From the NCBI GenBank assembly GCA_046261635.1, contig JBHEOL010000169.1:1-8159 (forward strand): 8,159 nucleotides of DNA, given 5' to 3'. The translations under genes and the position numbers were made by a program. Source of the stretch: JBHEPS01 sp046261635 (GTDB lineage Bacteria; Acidobacteriota; Thermoanaerobaculia; Gp7-AA8). Under the pieces are notes generated by a model that saw only the letters and a program-made list of their open reading frames with translations, made no database searches and was not told where the DNA came from. Positions 1 through 5,836 of the stretch are shown piece by piece; positions within the stretch are counted from its first letter, which is position 1, and every line of letters starts with the position of its first letter.

Positions 1-204
1 GATGAAGGCGAACCGCACATCCACTCCTACCGAAACAACGACTTCCCAGATCCGAGGAATCGCGCGTGGAATCGGTGTGACGCAGAAACAGAAACCACGG
101 CATTCGCAGCAGTACCAGCTGCACGCGCCCGTTCGCCCGACGGACGGATCGGCCGAGAAGCCTCCAGTCGGCCTGGGCCGGCGGCGCCAGGGAACGTAGA
201 GAGA

Positions 205-648
205 TCAGGACATACGCCTCAGAGCCTTCCGGAGGCTTTCTTCAGGCACGCTCACTCTCACGCGCTCCAGGCCGCTGTCGATCTCGATCACGATCTTCGA
301 TCCCCTCTTCCGGATCGTTATCCGCTCATGGCCCTCGACGATCTTCACGAGCGGGACGTCTTCGTAGCCCTCCATCCCCTCCAGGGCCGCCTCGATCGCC
401 GGGGCCCAGTCGCGCAGGTCGTGCCTCAGCTCGACGTTGACCCCGTCGAAGTGGAGACGGCTTCCGTCCAGAATCCCCGTCGCGAGCACCGCGGGAAGTG
501 ACAGGCGCAGGCGATGGTAGCCGTCCTCGACCGCCACCTCGATCGTGCCGAGAGCGCGGACGCGATCGTAGACCGCGACGGCGACTGCAACGGAACCGGC
601 GATCCCGACCAATACGAAAAGAAGGATCAAGATCGTGAAACGGCGCAT
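205..648 (-). CDS. Small membrane-anchored extracytoplasmic protein, function unknown
   Basis: The product is 147 aa. An N-terminal hydrophobic helix (about residues 4-27, ILILLFVLVGIAG region) follows MRR, so I expect a single-pass inner-membrane anchor with the rest facing the periplasm. The remaining ~115 residues alternate beta-like and helical stretches: IEVAVED (36-42), a 'LRLSLP' strand (47-52), HERITIRKR (108-116), KIVIEID (118-124), and a closing VRVSVPEESLRKAL (130-143). The same order of elements occurs in the gene just upstream, so the two look like diverged paralogues. I chose the ATG at 648 over longer in-frame options because GGGGGAG lies six bases ahead and the signal-anchor begins there; the upstream extension is polar, unlike an export signal, and would overlap the previous gene. 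It is last of a probable four-gene run, 52 bases after its neighbour. The gene is convincing; the function is unknown. Confidence 0.8.
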   Translation of the reverse strand: MRRFTILILLFVLVGIAGSVAVAVAVYDRVRALGTIEVAVEDGYHRLRLSLPAVLATGILDGSRLHFDGVNVELRHDLRDWAPAIEAALEGMEGYEDVPLVKIVEGHERITIRKRGSKIVIEIDSGLERVRVSVPEESLRKALRRMS

Positions 649-654
649 GCGATT

Positions 655-661
655 CTCCCCC
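655..661 (-). promoter_or_regulatory. Shine-Dalgarno sequence for the gene at 205-648
   Basis: On the minus strand GGGGGAG ends six bases before the ATG at 648. It decides the start, because the longer reading of this frame begins inside the upstream gene. Confidence 0.6.
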
Positions 662-700
662 GGGGCGTCGTGATCCTCGCGGACCGCGCGCCCCTTTTCA

Positions 701-1252
701 TCAGCGTTCGGATTGCGGCTCGGCCAGATCGTCGAGCCAGATTCGGACTCTGGTGTCATCCGCAGTCAGCAGGGCGAGCTCGCCGCCACCATGCGCCACA
801 ACGACCTTCAGAGCCGCCAGATAATCGAGTCCGGGTCCGGCTCCGCCGCCGAGCGCCCTCACGACATCCAGTGGAACCGACGCGGTCACCCGCTCGTCGC
901 CCCACGTCTGCTCCACGTCGAACCGGACCAGTTCACCGTCCACGACGGCGGTAATGCTCCGCCCGTCACAGTCACACGAGGCGGCGCCCGTGGAAACGAG
1001 GCTGGAAATGATCTCCCGCAGCTGATACTCCCGGATTCCCGCGTCGCGGATCTGGATCCGGCTCGTCCTGAGCCGGGACTCGGGAAGGAGTGGAATGGCC
1101 TGCGCGAGCGAGCTCACGGGCAGGTTGACCACCACGGACGCTCTTCGCCACTCCGATTCCCTGATCTCGATATGGAGCCACTCCGCGCCGGCACGGGCGG
1201 CCGAGGGAAGAGTGGTGAGAGCGACGAGAGCAATCAGGAGTGCGGACCTCAT
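701..1252 (-). CDS. Exported small protein with repeated beta-domain, function unknown
   Basis: The product is 183 aa. MRSALLIALVALTTLPSAARA followed by GAEW is a good type I signal peptide, with likely cleavage after ARA (residue 21), so the protein should be periplasmic or secreted. The mature part has two units. Unit one (about 25-134) runs from WLHIEIRES through VVVNLP to DERVTASVPLDVVRAL. Unit two (about 140-175) is GLDYLAALKVVVAHGGGEL followed by DDTRVRIWLDD. I recall similar 'GEL..V...D..VR(I/V)W(I/L)D' endings in uncharacterised acidobacterial exported proteins. A CDC motif (C93, C95) supplies the only cysteines of the mature chain. The ATG at 1252 is preferred because it starts the signal peptide; a GAGG sits close upstream, tighter than ideal. 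The frame is open further upstream, but that stretch overlaps the M48 gene and would bury the signal peptide. It lies 58 bases after the M48 gene and 52 before its paralogue. Confidence 0.8.
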   Translation of the reverse strand: MRSALLIALVALTTLPSAARAGAEWLHIEIRESEWRRASVVVNLPVSSLAQAIPLLPESRLRTSRIQIRDAGIREYQLREIISSLVSTGAASCDCDGRSITAVVDGELVRFDVEQTWGDERVTASVPLDVVRALGGGAGPGLDYLAALKVVVAHGGGELALLTADDTRVRIWLDDLAEPQSER

Positions 1253-1310
1253 GCCCTCGTAAACGGGGACCGAGAGCCAGAGTTTCAAGAACCGCCGGCC
1301 GGTGGACCCG

Positions 1311-2630
1311 TTAGGGGCTTTCGCCCGGGGTCCGGAACCTCTCCGCATATTTGAGCTCGCCACCCGTTTCCCAAGGGCGGTACGAATTGGCGAAATCGAT
1401 CCTCTCGCCGATCGGCGGATGACCCGAGCGCCAGATCTTGTAGAGGAGTCCCGGCCGTGGAACGCCGAGGTTCTCCTGCTGGAGCTTGATGAAGGCCGTC
1501 GCCGCCGCGCGGTTGTTGCGCGTGATCTCGAGCCCGAACCGGTCGGACTCGTGCTCGTTGTGGCGGGTCACCATGAGCAGTGCGGGAGTGAGAATGAACG
1601 TTGCGAGGCTGAACAGAAGGACGATCAGCGGCAGGGCTGCGACGTCTCCGAGCTCGGAAAAGCCCCAGCGATTCCCGTGGCGCCGGATGAGCGCCTCCGC
1701 AAGCCGGTGCACGGCGTACAGCCCGACGATGATCATCAGCGACGCGAGAAGGATGATCTGAGCGACGTGCTTGAGCACGTAGTGCCCCATCTCGTGACCC
1801 ATCACGAACAGGAGCTCATCGCGGTTCAGCTTCTCGATGATCGTGTCCCAGAGAACGATCCGCTTGGTGTTCGAAAACCCGGTGACGTAAGCATTCACCG
1901 CCTTGGTGTCGACGCTCTTCTCGACTTCGTAGACACGACCCCCTTCGATCCCCGCCCGCTCTGCGAGCGAGAGGATCGACTGCTCGAGCTCCTTGTTCTT
2001 CATCGGCCCGAACTCGTTGAACAGCGGGTCGATCCAGACCGGCGAGACGAGAAGCATCAGAACGATGAAGGGGATGGCCGCGATCCCGGACCAGAGCCAC
2101 CACCGGCGCGGGCTTTTTCGGATGAGGAGAAACGGCACCCATAGGATCAGGGCGAGCATGATCGCGCCGACCATCAGTCCCTTCAGCGCGTCGCCCCACC
2201 ACTTGGCGGGAGTCTGGTTCGACAGATCGTAGGCGTGCTGCCGCACGTAGCCGGAGTAATAGGCGAGCGGCAGATCGAGTACCCAGGTTACGACCGAGAA
2301 AAGCACCGCGTAGATGACGATCGTGAACAGCCACTTGCGTCCCGCGGCGCGCGACCAGTCCCTCATCTTCGCCGAGAAACCGGTGAACAGCAGGATGAGC
2401 GGCACGGCGAAACCCCAGATCATTCCGATCGCCCACAGGACGTTTCCGCTGCGGTAGTAGCGGACGGCCTTCTCACTCGGCTCCGGGACCGGAACCGGGC
2501 CGCGGTCGTCCTGCTGGACCTCCGAGGAGGAAGCTGCCGGAGCCGGCTCGACAGGCTGCGCGGTGGAAACCCTCGAGATGAACACCGCGACTCCGAACGC
2601 GAGAAGCGAAAGCACGACCAGTTTTCTCAT
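1311..2630 (-). CDS. M48 family (Ste24-type) membrane zinc metalloprotease
   Basis: The product is 439 aa, close to the usual length of Ste24/CAAX-protease-1 homologues. It is an integral inner-membrane zinc endopeptidase; bacterial members are thought to act in membrane protein quality control, as prenylated CaaX substrates are absent. Visible features: an N-terminal hydrophobic segment or signal (3-18); a proline/serine-rich linker (25-52); transmembrane segments near 62-85, 100-125, 149-171 and 177-199; the conserved WIDPLFNEF (199-207); the zinc/catalytic motif HEMGH (279-283); two more hydrophobic segments (about 291-308 and 333-355); the third zinc ligand in NEHESDRF (E359); and the family's HPPIGERI near the C-terminus (404-411). 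All key residues are present. I chose ATG 2630 because GGAGAGA lies just upstream. A GTG at 2666 overlaps the flavin reductase stop as GTGA and is the alternative start, giving 451 aa. Probable operon with the flavin reductase before it and the two small exported proteins after it. Confidence 0.95.
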   Translation of the reverse strand: MRKLVVLSLLAFGVAVFISRVSTAQPVEPAPAASSSEVQQDDRGPVPVPEPSEKAVRYYRSGNVLWAIGMIWGFAVPLILLFTGFSAKMRDWSRAAGRKWLFTIVIYAVLFSVVTWVLDLPLAYYSGYVRQHAYDLSNQTPAKWWGDALKGLMVGAIMLALILWVPFLLIRKSPRRWWLWSGIAAIPFIVLMLLVSPVWIDPLFNEFGPMKNKELEQSILSLAERAGIEGGRVYEVEKSVDTKAVNAYVTGFSNTKRIVLWDTIIEKLNRDELLFVMGHEMGHYVLKHVAQIILLASLMIIVGLYAVHRLAEALIRRHGNRWGFSELGDVAALPLIVLLFSLATFILTPALLMVTRHNEHESDRFGLEITRNNRAAATAFIKLQQENLGVPRPGLLYKIWRSGHPPIGERIDFANSYRPWETGGELKYAERFRTPGESP

Positions 2631-2634
2631 TTGT

Positions 2635-2640
2635 CTCTCC
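2635..2640 (-). promoter_or_regulatory. Shine-Dalgarno sequence for the M48 protease
   Basis: GGAGAG on the minus strand is separated by four bases from the ATG at 2630. It supports that start over the GTG at 2666, which has no comparable site. Confidence 0.6.
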
Positions 2641-2662
2641 GGCGCCTCGAAGGGAAGGCGCC
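2641..2662 (-). repeat. GC-rich hairpin between flavin reductase stop and M48 ribosome binding site
   Basis: GGCGCCT (2641-2647) and AGGCGCC (2656-2662) form a perfect 7-bp stem with an 8-base loop. In the minus-strand transcript it fills nearly the whole gap between the flavin reductase stop codon and the M48 Shine-Dalgarno sequence, directly abutting the latter. No U-run follows, so it is not a terminator. A role in tuning ribosome access or transcript stability is inference. Confidence 0.5.
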
Positions 2663-3148
2663 TCACTCGATCCGGCGATAGGCACTTCGATAATACAGAA
2701 GAGCGTCGCCTTCGCGAAGGTCCGCGGCAACGACTTCACCGACGAAGATCGTGTGATCGCCGCCCGCGAGAGTGGCGTGAAGCCGGCACTCGATGTTCGC
2801 CAGCGCATCGGCCAGAAGCGGCAGCCGCAGCTTTCCCTCACGCAGAGCGACTCCTTCAAACCTGTTCGCCGCGCGCGAGGCGAACTGGTTCGAGATCGGC
2901 TCCTGCCCTGCGGCGAGCACGTTCACCGCGAACCGCTCCGCTTTGGGAATCAGCTCGTGCATCCGGGTACTCTTTTCGATGCAGATGAGGCAGAGAGGGG
3001 GGGAAAGGGAGAGCGAGGAGAAGGCGCTGACCGTCATGCCCACGCGCTCGCCTTCGAATTCGGTGGTGACGACCGTGACTCCACTCGGAAAGAAGCTCAT
3101 CGCCTTCCGGAAGCCCGCCTCATCGATCGCCATGATCAGTTCATCCAT
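2663..3148 (-). CDS. Flavin reductase-like FMN-binding split-barrel protein
   Basis: The product is 161 aa, the normal length for the single-domain flavin reductase family (HpaC/RutF-like, Flavin_Reduct domain). These cytoplasmic enzymes bind FMN or FAD and typically use NAD(P)H to supply reduced flavin to a partner monooxygenase. The family signature is clear: FRKAMSFFPSGVTVVTT at 13-29, GMTVSAFSSLSLSPPL at 37-52 (flavin-contacting strand-loop), RFAVNVLAAGQ at 72-82, GDHTIFVGEVV at 130-140 and ALLYYRSAYR at 149-158. No monooxygenase gene is in the window, so the partner and substrate are unknown; some members are stand-alone reductases. The ATG at 3148 gives the full length but has only a weak GGCCGGG ahead. 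An in-frame ATG at 3133 (MAIDEAGF) is a reasonable alternative. It is first of the probable operon with the M48 protease, whose alternative GTG start overlaps this gene's TGA. Confidence 0.92.
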   Translation of the reverse strand: MDELIMAIDEAGFRKAMSFFPSGVTVVTTEFEGERVGMTVSAFSSLSLSPPLCLICIEKSTRMHELIPKAERFAVNVLAAGQEPISNQFASRAANRFEGVALREGKLRLPLLADALANIECRLHATLAGGDHTIFVGEVVAADLREGDALLYYRSAYRRIE

Positions 3149-3286
3149 GCCCGGCCATTATGCAATCGGCAGGGCAGGGGCCGGAAATGGAGCGAGCGGG
3201 CCGAGTGGCCAGCCCCGAACGCCGGCGCGGAAATCGATGTTCAGTTTCCGGTGGCGCGGAGCCCTGCTCTCGCCTACGATCGATCC
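3149..3286. promoter_or_regulatory. Divergent intergenic region between flavin reductase and ada
   Basis: These 138 bases separate two genes facing away from each other, so promoters for both must lie here or inside the genes. On the plus strand TACGAT (3275-3280) is a fair -10 match; it would place transcription start at or next to the ada ATG at 3287, which has no Shine-Dalgarno sequence, consistent with leaderless mRNA. I see no convincing -35. On the minus strand CATAAT lies about a dozen bases before the flavin reductase ATG, also without a good -35. I found no E. coli-like Ada box. Boundaries and function are inferred from layout. Confidence 0.4.
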
Positions 3287-4396
3287 ATGAACGACCTGCC
3301 GCCAGTCGAGGTGATGAAACGAGCCTTCTACGATCGCGAAGGCGCATTCGACGGGATCTTCTTCACGGCCGTCCGGACGACGAACGTCTTCTGCCGCCCT
3401 TCCTGTGCCGCTCGGAAGCCGCTCGAGAAGAACATCGCCTTCTTCGCTTCCGCCAGGGACGCGCTGTTCGCCGGATTCCGCCCGTGCCTCCGCTGCACGC
3501 CGATGGACCGGGGCGAGACGCCGGATTGGGTTCGAGCGATCCTGGGAAAAGTCGAAGCGGATCCGCACGAGCGCCTGCGGGACGGCGACCTTCGCCGGAT
3601 GGGTGTCGAGCCGGCGCGGGCGCGCCGCTGGTTTCAGGCGAGATACGGCATGACCTTCCACGCGTATGCGCGCGCCGTCAGACTGGGCGACGCCCTGCGC
3701 CGCATCCGGAGCGGCGAGCCGATCGACGACGTCGCGATCGCGAGCGGGTGGGAATCTCACAGCGGTTTCCGCGAAGCATTCGGCAGATTCTTCGGCGAGG
3801 CGCCCCGCAGCGCGAGCAGCCGCGATCCGATCCTCGCGACGATGATCGATTCCCCCCTCGGACCGCTCGTCGCCGCCGCCGTCGACGAGGGCGTCTGCCT
3901 TCTCGAGTTCACCGACCGCCGCATGCTCGAGAAACAGATGAAGACCCTCCATCGCCACTTCGGAAGACCGGTCGCCCCCGGCACACACCGCCACCTCGAC
4001 ACGCTCCGCACGGGGCTCGATGCCTATTTCGCGGGCCGGCCGGAGGAGCTCCGCGTTCCGATCTCGGCTCCCGGCACCGAGTTCCAGCAGAAGGTATGGG
4101 CCGCCGTCCGCGCGATCCCGCCCGGGCAGACTCGCAGCTACGCCGAGATCGCGAAACAGATCGGCACTCCCGGGGCTGTCCGCGCTGTCGGCACGGCGAA
4201 CGGAATGAATCGCCTGGCGATTCTCATCCCCTGTCACCGCGTCATCACGAGCGAGGGAACCTTCGGCGGATATGGGGGCGGGATCTGGCGAAAGAAGCGG
4301 CTTCTCGAGATCGAGGCAGCCGCCGTCACGCGAGCGGAATCGACACGCGGCGAAGGCGCGCGAACCTCAGAACGGCTCCCGCTCCTTCGACGGTGA
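3287..4396 (+). CDS. ada: Bifunctional Ada protein: alkylation-damage transferase and transcriptional activator
   Basis: The product is 369 aa; E. coli Ada is 354. It removes methyl groups from DNA phosphotriesters and O6-alkylguanine by irreversible transfer to its own cysteines, and in E. coli the N-terminally methylated form activates the adaptive response. Domains in order: the zinc/methylphosphotriester domain (about 7-75) with Cys36, 40, 67 and 70, whose 4-27-3 spacing equals that of the E. coli cysteines (38, 42, 69, 72), Cys36 being the expected acceptor; an AraC-type helix-turn-helix region (about 95-175; IDDVAIASGWESHSGFREAF and FFGEAP); and an OGT domain (about 183-344) with the acceptor in IPCHRVI (Cys316), plus the usual PPGQTRSYAEIA and AVRAVGTANGMN blocks. 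Start 3287 fits the family's short N-terminus; there is no Shine-Dalgarno sequence. About 25 residues of Arg-rich tail follow the OGT fold and overlap the convergent gene by 71 bases. No alkA or alkB homologue is visible nearby. Confidence 0.97.
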   Translation: MNDLPPVEVMKRAFYDREGAFDGIFFTAVRTTNVFCRPSCAARKPLEKNIAFFASARDALFAGFRPCLRCTPMDRGETPDWVRAILGKVEADPHERLRDGDLRRMGVEPARARRWFQARYGMTFHAYARAVRLGDALRRIRSGEPIDDVAIASGWESHSGFREAFGRFFGEAPRSASSRDPILATMIDSPLGPLVAAAVDEGVCLLEFTDRRMLEKQMKTLHRHFGRPVAPGTHRHLDTLRTGLDAYFAGRPEELRVPISAPGTEFQQKVWAAVRAIPPGQTRSYAEIAKQIGTPGAVRAVGTANGMNRLAILIPCHRVITSEGTFGGYGGGIWRKKRLLEIEAAAVTRAESTRGEGARTSERLPLLRR

Positions 4397-4877
4397 CGGT
4401 CGCACCATCGATGTCCGAACGGGGGCGGCTCGCCACGAGCCGGATCTCGACCGGACGCTCGCGGTCGGACTCCACGACCAGGAACGTTCCCGACTCCCGC
4501 GTCTCCACACGCGCGCGCAGGCCGTCCGAGGTCGCCAGGGTCGCCTCGCCGCGGCCGGGCCAGACCTCCAGAACACGCCGGCGATCGATCGAGGAGACCG
4601 AGGAACCCATCTCGCCGCGGAACTCGCCGGCTCGATCCGAGGCGGCGTATGCGGACTGGTGGACGCCGTCCACGAAGAACCCGGGGATGGGCGTCGCGGA
4701 GATCGGCTCCGGACTCGAGTCAAACACCGCGAGCTCGAAGCTCCCCTCGGCGGGGGCGAAGCTCAGCCGCATGCGTTCGCTGGTGAATTTCGCCGATCCG
4801 GCGGGTTCCTGCGCGAATCCAAACGCCGGGAAAGAGAGGCAGAGCAGGAAGAGGAGTGCCGTTCTCGGGCTGCACAT
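4326..4877 (-). CDS. Secreted protein of unknown function
   Basis: The product is 183 aa from the ATG at 4877. An ATG four codons upstream (4889) is equally possible; neither has a good ribosome binding site. The N-terminus, TALLFLLCLSFPAFGFAQEP, is a clear signal peptide with likely cleavage after GFA, near residue 22, so the protein should be periplasmic or secreted. The mature part looks all-beta, with short strands such as MRLSFAPAEGSFELAVF, ATLATSDGLRARVET, GTFLVVESD and VEIRLVASRP, and has no cysteines. I recognise no family. It follows the L,D-transpeptidase gene closely in the same direction and in the same reading frame, with that gene's TAG between them, so cotranscription is likely and an envelope role plausible. 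Its last 71 bases are antisense to the 3' end of ada. Codon use is strongly GC-ending like its neighbours. The gene is likely real; no function can be assigned. Confidence 0.7.
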   Translation of the reverse strand: MCSPRTALLFLLCLSFPAFGFAQEPAGSAKFTSERMRLSFAPAEGSFELAVFDSSPEPISATPIPGFFVDGVHQSAYAASDRAGEFRGEMGSSVSSIDRRRVLEVWPGRGEATLATSDGLRARVETRESGTFLVVESDRERPVEIRLVASRPRSDIDGATVTVEGAGAVLRFARLRRVSIPLA

Positions 4878-4922
4878 ACCGGCGATCATACGCCGGAGTC
4901 GATGGCCCCCCCGGACTCGTCC

Positions 4923-5666
4923 CTATCGCGCCGCGGCCATCGTCGTCACAGCGGATCCGCCGCTCTTTCCCGAGCGATCGAGGAACGCCGAGCTGGCGAG
5001 CCACTTCATGTCGGGGTAATAGGCGAAGATCAGCGATCCGTTCTTCAGAGTGTCGATCATCTTGCGCGCGACCTCCGTCCGGACCGCCGGGCAACCCCAG
5101 CTCCGGCCGAGGCGTCCCTGCTTGCGCGCCGCCGCGGGGTTCACGTACGGAGCGCCGTGCATCACGATCGCGCGTTCCCGAGCAAGGTGATTGACGCCCT
5201 TTTCGAGACCGCGCATGCGCATCGAGTAGCCGTTCGCGCCGTAGTAGGTCTCCTCGGCGACGAAAAGGCCCAGGCTCGTCTGCCGGCTTCCATTGGTGTT
5301 CGAGAACTTCGTCGGACGGTTGCCGCCGCTGTTCACCCCATGGGCGACATGCTCGCGAAACAGCAGCTTCCGGCTCGACAGGTCGAACGTCCAGAGGCGC
5401 GGCTCGGTGGAGGCGATCGAATAGTCGATCACGGTGAGAAGATCGCCGCGCCGCGCGAGCCCTCTCTCGCTGGCGCAGCTTCGAGCGCCGAGCGCGAGCG
5501 CGAGGACTTCAGGGCGCAGATCCGGCGCCTGCTTCAGAAGGACCCCGGTGAGGGCGGGAGAAGCAGCGGTGCCGCAGGGGTGCGCAAGCGATTTCGCCTC
5601 GGAAAGGGCCGGAAACAATGCGGCCGCCGCGGCGATCGCGAGAATCGCGATCCAGCGTCTATTCAT
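4923..5666 (-). CDS. Exported L,D-transpeptidase-family protein (YkuD_2 type)
   Basis: The product is 247 aa. A signal peptide covers residues 1-24 (RRWIAILAIAAAAALFPALSEA), so it acts in the periplasm. The catalytic domain matches the 'murein L,D-transpeptidase catalytic domain' family: LLTVIDYSIASTEPRLWTFD (76-95), VAHGVNSG (107-114), SNTNGSRQTSLGLF (122-135), the histidine motif MHGAPYVNP (169-177; H170) and the cysteine motif GRSWGCPAV (187-195; C192 the expected nucleophile). L,D-transpeptidases form 3-3 crosslinks in peptidoglycan or attach proteins to it, but the exact reaction of this subfamily is less established. Length is normal, with a Ser/Gly-rich C-terminal tail (230-247). ATG 5666 is preceded by AAGGCAGG about seven bases away, a moderate ribosome binding site. 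The gene sits alone behind a 170-base gap and is followed 33-45 bases later by a secreted protein gene. Extra cysteines at 31 and 64 might form a disulfide. Confidence 0.93.
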   Translation of the reverse strand: MNRRWIAILAIAAAAALFPALSEAKSLAHPCGTAASPALTGVLLKQAPDLRPEVLALALGARSCASERGLARRGDLLTVIDYSIASTEPRLWTFDLSSRKLLFREHVAHGVNSGGNRPTKFSNTNGSRQTSLGLFVAEETYYGANGYSMRMRGLEKGVNHLARERAIVMHGAPYVNPAAARKQGRLGRSWGCPAVRTEVARKMIDTLKNGSLIFAYYPDMKWLASSAFLDRSGKSGGSAVTTMAAAR

Positions 5667-5683
5667 CCATTACCTGCCTTGTT

Positions 5684-5702
5684 GCGGGAGGACCAATCCC
5701 GC
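5684..5702 (-). repeat. Small hairpin in the leader of the L,D-transpeptidase gene
   Basis: GCGGGA (5684-5689) and TCCCGC (5697-5702) form a 6-bp stem with a 7-base loop, 18 bases upstream of the ATG at 5666. In the minus-strand RNA the loop and right arm contain UCCUCC, complementary to a strong ribosome binding site, but the gene's own site is only moderate. It could be chance; a regulatory role is speculative. Confidence 0.3.
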
Positions 5703-5777
5703 TGTATCAGGTAACGCCGAATAACTGCGATGACATTCCTGCCGGGTGCGGGCTGGAGTAAACCGTAAGCGAGTAGG

Positions 5778-5795
5778 CGAAGCTTTCCAGCTTCG
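5778..5795. repeat. Perfect 7-bp hairpin, first of a related pair
   Basis: CGAAGCT (5778-5784), loop TTCC, AGCTTCG (5789-5795). It lies in the intergenic space downstream of the serine hydrolase stop and upstream of the L,D-transpeptidase gene. Its central AGCTTTCC core and CTTCG right end recur in the hairpin at 5800-5830. Confidence 0.6.
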
Positions 5796-5799
5796 TTCA

Positions 5800-5830
5800 C
5801 AGGGGGCGGAGCTTTCCGCTTCGCCCCCTG
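5800..5830. repeat. 12-bp GC-rich hairpin just after the serine hydrolase stop
   Basis: The left arm 5800-5811 (CAGGGGGCGGAG) pairs with the right arm 5819-5830 (CTTCGCCCCCTG). All 12 positions pair, one as a G-T wobble, around the 7-base loop CTTTCCG. It starts seven bases after the serine hydrolase TGA in the direction of transcription and may stabilise the mRNA end or help terminate transcription. There is no T-run on either side, so a classical intrinsic terminator is not supported. Confidence 0.65.
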
Positions 5831-5836
5831 GTCAGT

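Noticed and set aside
1..204. Open frames on both strands, including a 65-codon plus-strand frame starting at 2
   Set aside because: The peptides are low-complexity or compositionally odd, no ribosome binding site or family match is visible, and the frames look like by-products of GC-rich sequence. I see no supported feature in this stretch.
1292..1305. GC-rich dyad CCGCCGGCCGGTGG after the M48 stop
   Set aside because: It has no loop and no T-run, and such CCGG-rich dyads are expected by chance in DNA of this composition.
514..1354. Plus-strand frames opposite the two small exported genes
   Set aside because: They are Arg/Pro/Asp-rich antisense shadows. The minus strand has signal peptides, ribosome binding sites and coherent domains.
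1253..1363. A longer N-terminus for the exported protein, starting at 1363
   Set aside because: It would overlap the M48 gene and put about 37 polar residues ahead of a clear signal peptide.
1302..2681. Long plus-strand frames opposite the M48 protease
   Set aside because: The minus strand carries the complete HEMGH protease with all zinc ligands; the opposite frames have no recognisable motifs.
3149..3175. CATAAT just upstream of the flavin reductase as a definite -10 promoter element
   Set aside because: The hexamer is good, but no -35 lies at a suitable distance; it is noted only as weak support inside the intergenic entry.
2753..3286. Upstream extension of the ada frame by 178 codons
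   Set aside because: It runs antisense through the flavin reductase gene and has no domain content. The methionine at 3287 sits at the usual distance before the Ada zinc domain.
3158..5714. Other long frames across ada and its flanks (minus 3158-4237, plus 3160-5019 and 4272-5714)
   Set aside because: They are charged, Arg- or Gly-rich shadow translations caused by strong GC third-position bias. The real frames show catalytic cysteines and known motifs.
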